Both the position numbers and the translations under genes were made by a program. This document shows positions 9,825 to 23,496 of a stretch of DNA of 64,000 bases, piece by piece (position 1 is the first letter of the stretch; the number at the start of each line of letters is the position of its first letter). The stretch lies in NCBI RefSeq assembly GCF_901827155.1, contig NZ_LR594659.1:5176001-5240000 (forward strand). Direction: 5' to 3'. The notes below the pieces were generated by a model, which saw only the letters and a program-made list of their open reading frames with translations, searched no databases and was not told the origin of the DNA. This DNA is from Variovorax sp. PBL-H6. Its GTDB lineage: Bacteria > Pseudomonadota > Gammaproteobacteria > Burkholderiales > Burkholderiaceae_C.

Positions 9825-11057
9825 TCATGCAGCCTCCTTCCAAGGCTGCGCCAGCAGCTGCCCCAACGCATCGACCAGCCGCGCAACATCGTCCTCGCCG
9901 TGGCTGGCCGACAGCGCGATGCGCAGCCGCGCGGTCCCGACCGGTACGGTGGGCGGCCGGATCGCGCCGACTCGCAGCCCGAGAGCGTCGAGCTGCGCGG
10001 ACAGCTGCATCGCACGCGCGTTCTCCCCCACGATCAACGGCTGGATCGCAGTCGTCGACTCGGCGAGCCGGGCGCCGCCGCCAAGGGGCAGCACGCGCTG
10101 CAAGCCTGCGCGCAGTTGCGCAATGCGTGCGTGCAACTGAGCGCGGCGCCGGGCCCCCTCCTCGCCTTCGATCAAATCCAGGCTGGCGAGCAGCGCATGG
10201 GCGATGGCCGGCGGCGCGGCGGTGGTGAAGATGTAAGGCCGCGCGCGTTGCACCAGGTAGTCGATCACGGTGCGGTGCGCGGCCACGAAGGCCCCCGACA
10301 CACCCGCGGCCTTGCCGAGCGTGCCCACGAGGATGAGCCGCTCGGACCGCAAGTCAGTCTCTTCCAGCACGCCACGGCCCCGCGCACCGAGTACGCCGAA
10401 GCCGTGGGCATCGTCCAGCACCAGCCAGGCATCGTGGCGCTCGGCCAGCGCCAGCAGCCCAGCGACGGGCGCGATGTTGCCGTCCATGCTGAACACGGCA
10501 TCGCTCACGATCAGCTTGACTGCCGCGTCGCAGCGCGCGAGCTGCGCATCGAGCGCCTGCACGTCGCAGTGCGGATAGCGTTCGACCCGCGCCTTGGCCA
10601 GCCGGGCGCCGTCGATCAGCGAAGCATGGTTCAGCGTCTCGGAGAAGATCACCGCCTCGGCGCCGCCAAGGGCGGACAGCACCGCGAGGTTGGCCATGTA
10701 GCCGGTGCAGAAGAAGAGGCTCTGCGCTTCGGGAATGTGCGGCGCCATCCAGCCGGCCAGCCGCTCCTCGAGCTGTGCATGCGCGCGCGAGTGGCCGAGG
10801 ATCAGGTGCGAGCCGCCGCTGCCTGCGCCGTAGCGCGCCGCGCCTTCGGCCATCGCGGCCACCAGCGCCGGGTGCGCGGCCAGACCGAGGTAGTCGTTGC
10901 TGCCGAAAGCCAGGAGCGTGCGCGGCACCGCGGCGCCGGGCAGCGTGAGCCGCTGCGCGGGCGCGCAGGGCGTCTCGGCAATGAGCCGCCGGCGGCGCAG
11001 GGTTTGCGCGTCGAGCCCCGCGATTTCATGCTGGAGGCGGTCAAGCAAGCGCGACAT
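9825..11057 (-). CDS. bioF: 8-amino-7-oxononanoate synthase
   Basis: A 410-residue PLP enzyme that condenses pimeloyl thioester with alanine. [22 protein letters not shown] (pantetheine-side loop), [11 protein letters not shown] (PLP-binding Asp/His) and the Schiff-base lysine K249 in VGTLGKAAG are the expected alpha-oxoamine synthase motifs. I chose the ATG at 11057 because AAGGAGG lies 6 bases upstream; the in-frame start 7 codons earlier has no such site. The first 17 bases overlap the end of bioA, consistent with coupling. Confidence 0.95.
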   Translation of the reverse strand: MSRLLDRLQHEIAGLDAQTLRRRRLIAETPCAPAQRLTLPGAAVPRTLLAFGSNDYLGLAAHPALVAAMAEGAARYGAGSGGSHLILGHSRAHAQLEERLAGWMAPHIPEAQSLFFCTGYMANLAVLSALGGAEAVIFSETLNHASLIDGARLAKARVERYPHCDVQALDAQLARCDAAVKLIVSDAVFSMDGNIAPVAGLLALAERHDAWLVLDDAHGFGVLGARGRGVLEETDLRSERLILVGTLGKAAGVSGAFVAAHRTVIDYLVQRARPYIFTTAAPPAIAHALLASLDLIEGEEGARRRAQLHARIAQLRAGLQRVLPLGGGARLAESTTAIQPLIVGENARAMQLSAQLDALGLRVGAIRPPTVPVGTARLRIALSASHGEDDVARLVDALGQLLAQPWKEAA

Positions 11058-12438
11058 CGCAGGCCTCCTTGGCAGCATGCGGCGCGGCGACGGCGTCGAG
11101 GGTGGCTACGGTGCCCTCGACCAGGCGATCGATCTCGTGGTCGGTGATCGCGTAGGGCGGCATGAGGTAGACAGTGCGGCCGATGGGGCGCATCAGCAGG
11201 CCCTGGTCCCGCGCCGCGAGATGGAAACGCTCCGCAAAGCGCTCGCCGGGCTCTCGCACGTCGAAGGCGCTGATCATGCCGCACTGGCGCAGGTGATCGA
11301 CGGGCCGCGCGCCCAGGCCCTCCCGCAGACGCTGCAGGATGCGCGCGGCCCGCCCACGATTGCGGTTCAACACGTCTTCGTGCGCGAACAGGTCGAGGGT
11401 GGCCAATGCGGCGCGGCAGGCCAGCGCATTGCCGGTGTAGGAATGCGAATGCAGGAAGCTGCGAGACACGTCGTCGTCCACGAAGCATTGGTAGATCGCG
11501 TCACGCGACATCACCAGCGCCAGCGGCAGGTAGCCGCCGCTGATGCCCTTCGACAGGCACAGGAAGTCGGGCCAGATGCCGGCCTGCTCCGAGGCGAAGA
11601 AGCTACCGGTGCGCCCGCACCCAACGGCGATCTCGTCGGCGATCAGGTGCACACCGAAGCGGTCGCACAGGGCGCGCGCCCGGCGCAGGTACTCGGGATG
11701 ATGCATCGCCATCCCGGCGGCGCACTGCACCAGCGGCTCGACGATGACGGCGGCGATCGTGTCGTGCTGCTCGGCCAGCAGCGCGCCCAGCGCATCGGCC
11801 GCGCGCCGAGCGACATCGGCGGCGTCCTCGCCTGGCTTGGCACTGCGCGCGTCGGGCGAAGGCACAAGGTGCGCATCGCCCAGCAGCGGCGCATAAGCGT
11901 CGCGGAACACGGCCACGTCGGTCACATGCAGCGCGCCCAGTGTCTCGCCGTGGTAGCCCTGGCGCAGCGCCACGAAGCGCCGCTTGCCGGCTCGGCCCGC
12001 ATTGCGCCAGGCATGGAAGCTCATCTTGAGCGCGATCTCCACCGCCGAGGCGCCGTCGGAGGCGTAGAAGCAGTGGCCGAGCGCGCCGCCGGTCAGCGCG
12101 GACAGCCGCTCGGCCAGCTCGACCGCGGGTGCATGGGTGCAGCCAGCGAGCATGACGTGGGGCAGCGTGTCGAGTTGCTGCTTGAGCGCGGCATTGATGG
12201 CCGGGTGCGCATGGCCGAACAGGTTGACCCACCAGGAGCTCGTAGCGTCCAGGTAGCAGCGACCCTCGTGGTCGACCAGCCAGACGCCTTCGCCGCGCGC
12301 GATCGGCAGCGGTGGCACGGCCTCGAGCCGGATGCTCTGGGTGCAGGGGTGCCACACATGGCGCCCGCTGCGCTGCTGCCAGTCGGCATTGCGCGCCGGG
12401 GCGGCTGTCGGGGGAGACGGAGAAGCAGGATTCAGCAC
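11041..12438 (-). CDS. bioA: Adenosylmethionine-8-amino-7-oxononanoate aminotransferase
   Basis: A 465-residue class III PLP aminotransferase that turns 8-amino-7-oxononanoate (KAPA) into 7,8-diaminopelargonate with SAM as amino donor. [50 protein letters not shown] and K297 in [10 protein letters not shown] are BioA hallmarks; GCGRTG is usually GFGRTG. The start is assigned to GTG 12438 because AAGGA is 8 bases upstream; another GTG at 12495 extends the frame by 19 low-complexity residues with no ribosome site. It is the first biotin gene, 184 bases after the DUF4126 gene, so it may have its own promoter, but I see no recognisable BirA, BioR or BioQ operator. Confidence 0.93.
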   Translation of the reverse strand: MLNPASPSPPTAAPARNADWQQRSGRHVWHPCTQSIRLEAVPPLPIARGEGVWLVDHEGRCYLDATSSWWVNLFGHAHPAINAALKQQLDTLPHVMLAGCTHAPAVELAERLSALTGGALGHCFYASDGASAVEIALKMSFHAWRNAGRAGKRRFVALRQGYHGETLGALHVTDVAVFRDAYAPLLGDAHLVPSPDARSAKPGEDAADVARRAADALGALLAEQHDTIAAVIVEPLVQCAAGMAMHHPEYLRRARALCDRFGVHLIADEIAVGCGRTGSFFASEQAGIWPDFLCLSKGISGGYLPLALVMSRDAIYQCFVDDDVSRSFLHSHSYTGNALACRAALATLDLFAHEDVLNRNRGRAARILQRLREGLGARPVDHLRQCGMISAFDVREPGERFAERFHLAARDQGLLMRPIGRTVYLMPPYAITDHEIDRLVEGTVATLDAVAAPHAAKEACDVALA

Positions 12439-12622
12439 GGGTTCGTTCCTTGTTCGATGGGGCTCGGGCCGCGCATCGTAGGCAGCGCTTCCCACCGCCG
12501 CAATGCAGCGCTTGTCCTCGAGATGGCTGCCGCTTGCGCGACGTTTCCAGCTGTTCCCAACATCTTTGCCTCAACGTCGCGCAACGGGCGGTCTATGTAC
12601 TGCCCGCGCCGTTACAAAAAAT

Positions 12623-13285
12623 TCAGACCTGGCCGTCTTCGTGCTTGTTCAAGCGGAAGGCCGGCGTCACACCCGGGTCCGGCCGGCCGCTGAAGATGCG
12701 CGCCAGGCGGGCGAAAAGCGCGCGCAGGAAGCGCCAGCTCTTGCGGATCAGCCAGACCGACAACGCGAGCAACACGACGAACACCAGCAAGAACACGAGC
12801 GGATGCGCCACCGCCAGCCACAGCCCTGCCGGCACCACGCTGTCCTCGACCAACGAGGCGCCGACATTGCTGAAGGGCTCGGGCGAAGTGTTGATGGCGG
12901 CGCGCGTGGTGGCCTTGGCCGCATGGGCGGTTGCGGCAAAGCTGCCGCCCAGCAGCGCGGCGACGATCGCCATCGCCGCGTGGTCGGCCCCGAAGACACT
13001 GGCGGCCAAGGCGGCACCGGCTGGAATGCGGATCACCGTGTGGACCATGTCCCATAGCGAGTCGAGGCCGGGGATCTTGTCGGCAAAGAACTCGATGAAG
13101 ACCATGAAGCCGCTTGCCGCGATCACCACCGGGTGCGCGAGCAGTTGCAGGCCGCCCGGCAGGGGCACCCAGCCCAGGTAGCCGGCCAGGCCGATCAACA
13201 GCACGACGAGGTAAAGCCGCACGCCGCTGGCCCAGCCGATGGCGGCCGAGAGGGCGAGCAGCTGCGGCAGGTCGAGGGAGTCCAT
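12623..13285 (-). CDS. DUF4126 integral membrane protein
   Basis: A 220-residue protein with several hydrophobic segments: LLALSAAIGWASGVRLY, LVVLLIGLAGYLG, a segment near HPVVIAASGFMVFIEF, and LVFLLVFVVLLALSVWL near the C terminus. The A-x-G-x-R-xY start and FADKIPGLDSLWD block are typical of DUF4126 proteins of unknown function. The C-terminal tail is basic and cytoplasmic-looking. The ATG at 13285 is preferred over the upstream in-frame codons, which lie inside liuC. It sits 13 bases after liuC in the leucine operon; nothing in the sequence connects it to leucine metabolism. Confidence 0.8.
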   Translation of the reverse strand: MDSLDLPQLLALSAAIGWASGVRLYLVVLLIGLAGYLGWVPLPGGLQLLAHPVVIAASGFMVFIEFFADKIPGLDSLWDMVHTVIRIPAGAALAASVFGADHAAMAIVAALLGGSFAATAHAAKATTRAAINTSPEPFSNVGASLVEDSVVPAGLWLAVAHPLVFLLVFVVLLALSVWLIRKSWRFLRALFARLARIFSGRPDPGVTPAFRLNKHEDGQV

Positions 13286-13298
13286 GGCGCGGCGCGTC

Positions 13299-14090
13299 TC
13301 AGCCGGAGATCCAGGAGGGCTTGCGCTTCTGGAGGAACGCCTGCACGCCTTCGCGGCCCTCCTCGCTGGCGCGGATGTCGGCAATGCCTTCGACGGTCTT
13401 CGCGATCAGCGCATCGTCGATCTCGCGGCCCGCCACGTCGGCGATCAGTTGCTTGCAGGCGCGCACCGCCGCTGGACTGGCACTGGTGAAGGCCTTCACG
13501 ATCTCGGCCACCTTGGCATCGAGCGCATCGGCAGCTACCACCTCGTGCACAAAGCCGATGCGATGGGCCTCGGCCGCACTGAAGCGCTCGGCCGTGAGAA
13601 AGTAGCGCTGCGCGGCACGCGTTCCCATCGCGCGCAGCACGTAAGGGCTGATCGTGGCGGGAATCAGGCCGATCTTGACCTCGCTGAGGCAATACCAGGC
13701 CGTGTCGACGCTCACCGCGACATCGCAGGCCGCCACCAGCCCCATGCCGCCGGCATAGACGTCGCCCTGCACGCGCGCGATCACCGGCTTGGGACTCTGG
13801 TCGATGGTGCGCAGCATTGCGGCCAGGCCGCCTGCATCGGCGATGTTCTGCTCGTGCGTGAATCCGGCCGCGCGTCGCATCCAGTTGAGGTTGGCACCGG
13901 CGCAGAACGCCGGGCCATTGGCACCCAGCACGATGGCGCGTACCTCGTTCGCTGCGCCGGCCTGCGAGAACGCTTCGTCCAGCTCATGGATGACCACGTC
14001 GTCGAAGGCATTGCGCAACTCGGGCCGATTGAGCCAGATGCGCGCGACGGAACCTTCGATGCTCAGTTCCAGCGTGGTGAAGGTGTTCAT
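13299..14090 (-). CDS. liuC: 3-methylglutaconyl-CoA hydratase (enoyl-CoA hydratase family)
   Basis: A 263-residue crotonase-fold enzyme. NRPELRNAFDD, the oxyanion-hole region GPAFCAGANLNWM and YAGGMGLVAACDVAVS, and SEVKIGLIPATISPYV resemble AUH/LiuC hydratases, which hydrate 3-methylglutaconyl-CoA to HMG-CoA. Sequence alone would allow other enoyl-CoA hydratases, but its place between mccB and liuE in the same operon completes the leucine pathway. Its start (14090) overlaps the stop of the DinB-like gene by ATGA. Confidence 0.9.
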   Translation of the reverse strand: MNTFTTLELSIEGSVARIWLNRPELRNAFDDVVIHELDEAFSQAGAANEVRAIVLGANGPAFCAGANLNWMRRAAGFTHEQNIADAGGLAAMLRTIDQSPKPVIARVQGDVYAGGMGLVAACDVAVSVDTAWYCLSEVKIGLIPATISPYVLRAMGTRAAQRYFLTAERFSAAEAHRIGFVHEVVAADALDAKVAEIVKAFTSASPAAVRACKQLIADVAGREIDDALIAKTVEGIADIRASEEGREGVQAFLQKRKPSWISG

Positions 14091-14599
14091 TGGGAGCGGG
14101 CTTCCTGTTGCAGCAAGTAGACCCAGTCGAGCTCGGGGCCCGGCTGGACCATGCCCGTCAGCGCAGCCGTGAGCTGGCCGCGATGGTGGGTCGCGTGGTT
14201 GAACACATGGCCGAGTGCCGGCGCGAACGGAATGCGCACCTCCTCGCCGTTGTTGCGGATGTAGGCCATCTCGCCGTCGTAGCGCTCGGGTGCGAGCGTG
14301 GCCAGCCAGGGGCTCCAGCGCGTGACGGCCTGCGCCAGCGCTTCGCACAGCGCGGCGCGATCGGCGTGCATTTCGGTGTTCAGCGGCACGCGCGGCGAGT
14401 GGCCTTCGGCGAAGCGGGAGTACCAGATGTCGTCGGTCACCAGCAGGTGGTTGACCGTGCCGTGCACCGAGCGAAAGAACAACCCGCAGTCGCGGCGCCA
14501 GTCGGCCTCCGCCAGCGTCTTCAGGTTGGACTCCAGCAGCTTCTGCGTCGCCCACACGTGGTAGCGCGCCAGGCTCGCGAAATAGTTCGGCAGCGACAT
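14087..14599 (-). CDS. DinB-family protein (putative metal-dependent four-helix protein)
   Basis: A 170-residue DinB/DUF664-type protein: the N-terminal YHVWATQKLLES helix, HGTVNHLLVTDDIWYSRF, and FNHATHHRGQLTAAL carry the three histidines that usually bind a divalent metal in this four-helix-bundle superfamily. Members include thiol transferases and proteins of unknown function. It lies between mccB (16-base gap) and liuC (ATGA overlap), so it is co-translated with leucine enzymes. A role in thiol or CoA metabolism would fit the neighbourhood but is only inference. Confidence 0.85.
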   Translation of the reverse strand: MSLPNYFASLARYHVWATQKLLESNLKTLAEADWRRDCGLFFRSVHGTVNHLLVTDDIWYSRFAEGHSPRVPLNTEMHADRAALCEALAQAVTRWSPWLATLAPERYDGEMAYIRNNGEEVRIPFAPALGHVFNHATHHRGQLTAALTGMVQPGPELDWVYLLQQEARSQ

Positions 14600-14615
14600 G
14601 CTCTGCTCCTTGGCG

Positions 14616-16229
<1,614 letters not shown>

Positions 16230-16261
16230 GGTTCAGCGGGGTTCGAATGCAAAGTCCGTCG

Positions 16262-17965
16262 TCATGCGGTCTTTTCCTCTCCAAGTCCCAGCTGCGCCTT
16301 CATCGCCTCGCGGATCTTGAACTTCTGGATCTTGCCGGTCACGGTCATCGGGAATTCCTTGACGAACTCGATGTAACGCGGGACCTTGTAGTGCGCGATC
16401 TGGCCCTTGCAGAACTCGCGCACCTCGTCGGCCGAGAGGGTCTGGCCGGGCTTGGGGATGATCCATGCGCAGAGCTCCTCGCCGTACTTCCTGTCGGGCA
16501 GGCCGACCACCTGCACGTCCTGGATTTTCGGATGTCGGTAGAGGAACTCCTCGATCTCGCGCGGATAGATGTTCTCGCCGCCGCGGATCACCAGGTCCTT
16601 GATGCGGCCGACGATGTTGACGTAGCCCTCGGCATCCATGGTGGCGAGGTCGCCGGTGTGCATCCAGCCCTCGGCGTCGATGGCTTCGCGGGTTTTCTCC
16701 TCGTCGTCCCAGTAGCCGTGCATCACCGAGTAGCCGCGGGTGCAGAGCTCGCCCGAGGCCCCGGGTGCAACGATGGCGCCGTTCTCGGGATCGACGATCT
16801 TGACCTCGAGGTGCGGCTGCACCTTGCCTACGGTGGAGACACGCTTTTCCAGCGGCGTGTCGGTCGAGCTCTGGCAGCTTACCGGGCTGGTCTCGGTCAT
16901 CCCGTAGGCGATGGTGATCTCGGAGAGATGCATCTGGTCGACCACGCGCTTCATCACCTCGGTGGGACAAGGCGAGCCGGCCATGATGCCGGTGCGCAGC
17001 GTCGAGAAATCGAACTCCTTGAAGCGCGGATGGTCCAGCTCGGCAATGAACATGGTGGGCACGCCATGCAGCCCGGTGCATCGCTCGGCCTGCACGGTCT
17101 GCATCACCGTGAGCGGATCGAAGCCGTCGTTGGGATACACGATGGTCGCGCCGTGGGTGAGGCAGGCCAGATTGCCCAGCACCATGCCGAAGCAGTGGTA
17201 GAGCGGCACGGGGATGCAGAGGCGGTCTTCCGGCGTGAGCTTCATGCATTCGCCGATGAAGAAGCCGTTGTTGAGGATGTTGCGGTGGGTCAGCGTCGCG
17301 CCCTTCGGAAAGCCGGTGGTGCCGCTGGTGAACTGGATGTTGATCGGGTCGGTGGCCTTCAGGGTCTTCGCGATCGCGGGCACGCGCGGGTCATCGGCCT
17401 TTCCCTGCTCGACCAAGGTCGAGAAGCGCATGAGGCCGGGCAGCTCCTCGTGCTCGCCGAGGCGATCGATCCAGGCCACCGTGCGCAGTTGCGGCAGGCG
17501 CGCCGCCTGCAGCGCGCCGGGCTGCGCGCTCGCGAGTTCGGGCGCCAGTTCACGCAGCATGCCGACGTAGTCGCTGGTCTTGAAGCGCTGCATCGTGACC
17601 AGCGCCTTGCAGCCGACCTTGTTGAGCGCGTACTCGAGCTCGGACGTCCGATAGGCCGGGTTGATGTTGACCAGGATGAGCCCGATTCTTGCGGTGGCGA
17701 GCTGCATCAGCACCCAGGCCACGTTGTTGTGCGACCAGATGCCCACCCGGTCGCCGGTCGCCAGTCCCAGCTGCAGCAACGCGCTGGCGAGCCGGTCGGC
17801 TTCGCGCTGCAGTTCGAGGTAGCTCAGGCGGCGTTGCTCGTGCGCGCTGACCAGCGCATCGCGATCGCCCTGCCGTCGGGCCATGTCGTCGAAGAAGTCG
17901 CCGATGGTCTGCTCGATCAACGGGACATCGGTGGTGCCGCGATCGATGCTTTGAGTCAATGGCAT
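16262..17965 (-). CDS. AMP-forming acyl-CoA ligase (ACSF2/medium-chain type)
   Basis: A 567-residue adenylate-forming enzyme. The P-loop [15 protein letters not shown], the [10 protein letters not shown] aromatic/adenine motif, the [16 protein letters not shown] hinge and the C-terminal catalytic lysine region [12 protein letters not shown] are all in place. The order and the [21 protein letters not shown] block resemble ACSF2-like medium-chain acyl-CoA synthetases. In this operon the likely substrate is a short branched acid such as isovalerate, so that free acid can enter the pathway at the ivd step; that is inference. Start 17965 is 26 bases after ivd. Confidence 0.88.
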   Translation of the reverse strand: MPLTQSIDRGTTDVPLIEQTIGDFFDDMARRQGDRDALVSAHEQRRLSYLELQREADRLASALLQLGLATGDRVGIWSHNNVAWVLMQLATARIGLILVNINPAYRTSELEYALNKVGCKALVTMQRFKTSDYVGMLRELAPELASAQPGALQAARLPQLRTVAWIDRLGEHEELPGLMRFSTLVEQGKADDPRVPAIAKTLKATDPINIQFTSGTTGFPKGATLTHRNILNNGFFIGECMKLTPEDRLCIPVPLYHCFGMVLGNLACLTHGATIVYPNDGFDPLTVMQTVQAERCTGLHGVPTMFIAELDHPRFKEFDFSTLRTGIMAGSPCPTEVMKRVVDQMHLSEITIAYGMTETSPVSCQSSTDTPLEKRVSTVGKVQPHLEVKIVDPENGAIVAPGASGELCTRGYSVMHGYWDDEEKTREAIDAEGWMHTGDLATMDAEGYVNIVGRIKDLVIRGGENIYPREIEEFLYRHPKIQDVQVVGLPDRKYGEELCAWIIPKPGQTLSADEVREFCKGQIAHYKVPRYIEFVKEFPMTVTGKIQKFKIREAMKAQLGLGEEKTA

Positions 17966-17991
17966 GTGCGGTCTCCTCTGAAGTCCACGCC

Positions 17992-19164
17992 CTACGCCGT
18001 CTCCGCGAACAACTCGCGGCCGATCAGCATACGCCGGACCTCGCTCGTGCCCGCACCGATCTCGTACAGCTTGGCATCGCGCCAGAGCCGCTCGACCGGG
18101 AAGTCCTTGGTGTAGCCCACGCCGCCCAGCGCCTGGATCGCTTCGCCCGCCATCCAGGTCGCCTTCTCGGCGGAGTAGAGGATGGCGCCGGCCGCGTCCT
18201 TGCGGAAGGTGCGCGCATGGTCCTTGCGATCGCACGCCTTGCCGACCGCGTAGACATAGGCGCGGGTGGCCTGCCAGGTGGAGTACATATCGGCCAGTTT
18301 TCCCTGCATCAGCTGGAACTCGCCGATGCTCTGGCCGAACTGCTTGCGCTCGTGGATGAAAGGGAGCACCGCATCCATGCAGGCCGCCATGATCCCCAGC
18401 GGGCCGCCGGAGAGCACCGCGCGCTCGTAGTCGAGGCCGCTCATCAGCACCTTGGCGCCCTGTCCCTCGCCGCCCAGCACGTTCTCCTCGGGCACCTCGC
18501 AGTCGTCGAAGAACAGCGGGAACGTGTTGGAGCCGCGCATGCCCAGCTTGTCGAGCTTGGTGCCAGCCGAGAAGCCCTTGAAGTCTTTCTCGACGATGAA
18601 GGCGGTCATGCCGCGCGCGCCCATCTCGGGCTCGGTCTTGGCGTAGATGACGAGCGTGTCGGCATCGCCGCCGTTGGTGATCCACATCTTGCCGCCGTTG
18701 AGCACGTAGCGATCGCCTTTCTTCTCGGCGCGCAGCTTCATGCTGACCACGTCGGAGCCGGCATTGGGCTCGCTCATCGCCAGTGCGCCCACATGCTCGC
18801 CGCTGACGAGCTTGGGAAGATACTTCTTCTTCTGCGCCTCGCTGCCGTTGCGGTGGATCTGGTTGACGCAGAGGTTGGAATGCGCGCCGTACGAGAGGCC
18901 GACCGAAGCCGAGGCGCGCGACACCTCCTCCATGGCGACGATGTGGGCCAGGTAGCCCAACTCGGTGCCGCCGTATTCCTCCTTCACCGTCATGCCGTGC
19001 AGCCCGAGTTCGCCGAGCTTTCTCCAGAGGTCGTGCGGAAAGAGGTTCTCGCGGTCGATCTCGGCAGCACGCGGGGCAATCTCGTTGGCGGCGAAATCTG
19101 CCACCGCGTCGCGCAGCGAATCGATGGTCTCGCCGAGGTCGAAATTGAGGCCGGGATCGTGCAT
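17992..19164 (-). CDS. liuA: Isovaleryl-CoA dehydrogenase
   Basis: A 390-residue FAD enzyme oxidising isovaleryl-CoA to 3-methylcrotonyl-CoA and passing electrons to ETF. Two details single out this acyl-CoA dehydrogenase subfamily: the catalytic Glu lies in [13 protein letters not shown], and the place where most relatives carry it reads [10 protein letters not shown] with Gly. [14 protein letters not shown], the flavin-binding segment, and [19 protein letters not shown] are normal. The ATG at 19164 ([10 protein letters not shown]) is chosen since upstream in-frame codons have no coding character. It is the first gene of the minus-strand series and faces the AraC-type regulator. Also called ivd. 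Confidence 0.95.
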   Translation of the reverse strand: MHDPGLNFDLGETIDSLRDAVADFAANEIAPRAAEIDRENLFPHDLWRKLGELGLHGMTVKEEYGGTELGYLAHIVAMEEVSRASASVGLSYGAHSNLCVNQIHRNGSEAQKKKYLPKLVSGEHVGALAMSEPNAGSDVVSMKLRAEKKGDRYVLNGGKMWITNGGDADTLVIYAKTEPEMGARGMTAFIVEKDFKGFSAGTKLDKLGMRGSNTFPLFFDDCEVPEENVLGGEGQGAKVLMSGLDYERAVLSGGPLGIMAACMDAVLPFIHERKQFGQSIGEFQLMQGKLADMYSTWQATRAYVYAVGKACDRKDHARTFRKDAAGAILYSAEKATWMAGEAIQALGGVGYTKDFPVERLWRDAKLYEIGAGTSEVRRMLIGRELFAETA

Positions 19165-19299
19165 GGGGGTGTCTCCTTGGATGGGGATTCGTTTCCCGCG
19201 CCGAAAAACATCCCGCGCGGGCAGTCGCAGCTTACGCCGCTTGCCGTTGCATTTGGCGTCACAATGGTTGCATATCGCGCCATCGAAATCTCGTCTCTC

Positions 19300-20364
19300 G
19301 TGACCGCTTCTCCCTTCAAGCCGGCTGGCCGCGCGGCCACACCCATGGCCTTCGTCCGAGCGATCGTGCAGGGCTACCAGCGGTATGGCAAGGATCCTGC
19401 CGGAGCCTTGGCACAGGCACGGATTGCGCCGCGCGAGCTGCACTTGCAGGAAGGCCGCGTGACCGCGGCCCAGTTCGAGGCGCTGTCGGGACATGCAATG
19501 CAGGAGCTGGACGACGAGGCGCTGGGCTGGTTCAGCCGCCGCCTGCCCTGGGGCACCTACGGCATGCTGTGCCGTGCTTCGCTGAGCTCACCCGACCTCG
19601 GCGTTGCCATCAAGCGCTGGTGCCGCCATCACCGCCTGCTGACTTCCGACATCGGTCTCGAACTCCAGGTGGCGGGCGGCGTGGCCACGGTGTCGATCCG
19701 CGAGAACGTGGACCTGGGCGATCTGCGCGAGTTCTGCCTGGTGTCCAACCTGCGCTTCCTGCACGGCTACGCCTCCTGGATCATCGATTCGCGGGTGTCG
19801 CTGCGTGCGGCCCGCTTTCCTTTCGATGCGCCGCCGCACCGCGATGCCTATCCGCTGATGTTCGGTGGCGAGCTGCAGTTCAAAGCCGAAGCCGCCAGCT
19901 ACAGCTTCGACGAGCGCTACCTCGCACTGCCGCTGCGCCGAGACGAGCAGGCGCTCCGGACCATGCTGCGGCGCGCGTTGCCGCTGACGGTGCTGCAGTA
20001 CCGCCGCGACCGGCTGTTGGGGCAGCGGGTGCGCGAGCTGCTGCGCGCCCACGGTCGGCAGGCAGGCACGGCCGAGGCACTGGCCGCGCTCCTGAACCTC
20101 TCGGCCCGGACCCTGCACCGCCAATTGCTGGAAGAAGGCGTCTCGCTGCAGCAGCTGAAGGACGCAGTGCGCCACGAACAGGCGGCCGAGCAATTGCGCC
20201 GCACCGAACGCCCGATCAAGAACATCGCGCTCTCCGTCGGTTTTCGCAATGAGAAAAGCTTCTCGCGCGCCTTCCGGGCCTGGGCCGGCGTGACGCCCGG
20301 CGAATTCCGGCGAGCCGGCGCAGCCGACGCACCAGGAAGCTTGCCTCGGCGCGACAATTCGTGA
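19300..20364 (+). CDS. AraC-family transcriptional regulator, divergent from isovaleryl-CoA dehydrogenase
   Basis: A 354-residue regulator. The N-terminal two thirds (from [14 protein letters not shown]) is the arabinose-binding-like ligand domain found in OruR/ArgR-type AraC proteins. The C-terminal third carries a double helix-turn-helix: [19 protein letters not shown] and [33 protein letters not shown] use GTG 19300 ([16 protein letters not shown]), which matches the start style I recall for relatives; ATG 19264 would add 12 residues. Neither has a clear ribosome site. Its start faces liuA across about 135 bases, making it the obvious candidate regulator of the leucine operon. An intrinsic terminator follows. 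Confidence 0.88.
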   Translation: MTASPFKPAGRAATPMAFVRAIVQGYQRYGKDPAGALAQARIAPRELHLQEGRVTAAQFEALSGHAMQELDDEALGWFSRRLPWGTYGMLCRASLSSPDLGVAIKRWCRHHRLLTSDIGLELQVAGGVATVSIRENVDLGDLREFCLVSNLRFLHGYASWIIDSRVSLRAARFPFDAPPHRDAYPLMFGGELQFKAEAASYSFDERYLALPLRRDEQALRTMLRRALPLTVLQYRRDRLLGQRVRELLRAHGRQAGTAEALAALLNLSARTLHRQLLEEGVSLQQLKDAVRHEQAAEQLRRTERPIKNIALSVGFRNEKSFSRAFRAWAGVTPGEFRRAGAADAPGSLPRRDNS

Positions 20365-20380
20365 CAAAGTTCGCCGCTGC

Positions 20381-20420
20381 GCCGGACGCCGCTCGCCAAG
20401 CGGATTCCGGCTCCGTTTTT
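20381..20420 (+). terminator. Intrinsic terminator after the AraC-type regulator
   Basis: GCCGGA (20381-20386) pairs with TCCGGC (20406-20411), and inside it CCGCT pairs with AGCGG around CGCCA. The stem is followed by TCCGTTTTTC, a usable U tract. It separates the regulator from the next small gene on the plus strand. Confidence 0.75.
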
Positions 20421-20439
20421 CTGGCCATAGGATCGAGGC

Positions 20440-20637
20440 ATGCACATCCCGGACACCGACACTTCCGAATACGCGGCTCTGATCGAGTTCGCCGCCACCT
20501 CCGGTCGGTCGCGCATCCATCCGAACGTCGAGCAGAATGCCGGCCAGCTCATCGCCCGTTTCTGGTCAGCCCGCGCCCAGGCCATGACCGAGGCGGTGGC
20601 TGCAATGGCCAAGGCCGCGACCCAGCGTCGCAGCTGA
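20440..20637 (+). CDS. Small hypothetical protein
   Basis: A 65-residue protein, MHIPDTDTSEYAALIEFA..., soluble, with alternating polar and Ala-rich helical sequence and no Cys. No family is recognised. It begins right after the terminator of the AraC gene and ends before the convergent HAD gene, so it is monocistronic. Its composition (balanced, not Arg/Pro-rich like shadow frames) and lack of any overlapping gene support it being real. Confidence 0.5.
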   Translation: MHIPDTDTSEYAALIEFAATSGRSRIHPNVEQNAGQLIARFWSARAQAMTEAVAAMAKAATQRRS

Positions 20638-20670
20638 GCCCTTTCTTTCTCGCTTCTCCTCGCCTGCGCC

Positions 20671-21363
20671 TCAGACCGAAGCGCCGCGCCATCCCGCCAA
20701 CAACGAGGGCAGCTCCGCCATGTCGTTGAACACATGCGCCACGCCGACGGCGCGCAGTGCCTCGGGGCCGCTGTGGCCCAGGTCGGAGGGGCTGTAGCCG
20801 AACACGGTCGCGCCGGCCGCAACGCCGGCGGTGGCACCGGTCACGGTGTCTTCCACCACGGCGCAGCGCGCGGGGTCTACGCCCAGCGCCGCGGCTGCTG
20901 CGAGGTAGACGTCGGGCGCTGGCTTGGAGCGCGGCGTCTCGTGGCCGCTGAAGATGCGGCCCTCGAAGGCGTCGAGCAGGCCGATCTTCTCCAGCTGCAA
21001 CCGGACCTTGTGCCGGTCCGCGCCCGAGGCGCAGGCAATGCGGCCGGCTGTGCTCGCGTGCAGGCTGCGCACGGCAGAGGGCGCGCCTGCGATCTCGATC
21101 AGATCGCGGTCGAGCGCCTCGTTGCGTCTCGCCCGGAACCCGGCAAGCCACTCTGGCGTCACGGCGAAGCCGGTCATGGCCTCGATCAGGGCGGTTTCGT
21201 CCTTGACCGCCTTGCCGGTAAAGAGGCGCATTGCCTCGGCGACCGTGAGCTTCCAGCCGAGCTCGCCGAGCATCTCGGCGAGCACGCGGTTGGTAATGGG
21301 TTCGGAGTCGACGAGCACGCCGTCGCAGTCGAAGAGGACGGCGTCGAAGGGGATGGAGGGCAT
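20671..21363 (-). CDS. HAD-superfamily phosphatase, beta-phosphoglucomutase-like
   Basis: A 230-residue hydrolase. Motif I FDCDGVLVDSEP (D12 nucleophile, D14 acid/base), motif II CASGADRHKV, motif III lysine in HETPRSKPAPDVY and motif IV VVEDTVTGATAGVAAG are complete, with a helical cap between motifs I and II, which places it in subfamily IA (YfbT, beta-phosphoglucomutase and phosphoglycolate phosphatase relatives). The substrate is probably a sugar phosphate or phosphoglycolate. It lies 37 bases downstream of thiC on the same strand, so co-transcription with thiamin synthesis is possible; HAD phosphatases that act on thiamin phosphates are known, but nothing specific is visible here. Confidence 0.85.
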   Translation of the reverse strand: MPSIPFDAVLFDCDGVLVDSEPITNRVLAEMLGELGWKLTVAEAMRLFTGKAVKDETALIEAMTGFAVTPEWLAGFRARRNEALDRDLIEIAGAPSAVRSLHASTAGRIACASGADRHKVRLQLEKIGLLDAFEGRIFSGHETPRSKPAPDVYLAAAAALGVDPARCAVVEDTVTGATAGVAAGATVFGYSPSDLGHSGPEALRAVGVAHVFNDMAELPSLLAGWRGASV

Positions 21364-21400
21364 GGACTCGATCGTATCAAGCAGCCCCTTCCCCTCTCCT

Positions 21401-23473
<2,073 letters not shown>

Positions 23474-23496
23474 CTAGGCCCCGCAGGCAGAAAGCA

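Noticed and set aside
12439..12622. Biotin-responsive operator upstream of bioA
   Set aside because: No TTATxxATAA or BirA-type palindrome is visible; only a weak GC hairpin without a T run.
16233..16265. A 10-codon frame overlapping the acyl-CoA ligase stop by ATGA
   Set aside because: Too short and without a ribosome site of its own; it probably arises by chance between two real genes.
17992..19164. General acyl-CoA dehydrogenase label for the first gene of the leucine series
   Set aside because: The catalytic Glu position (DYERAVL) and Gly in IGAGTSE are specific for isovaleryl-CoA dehydrogenase.
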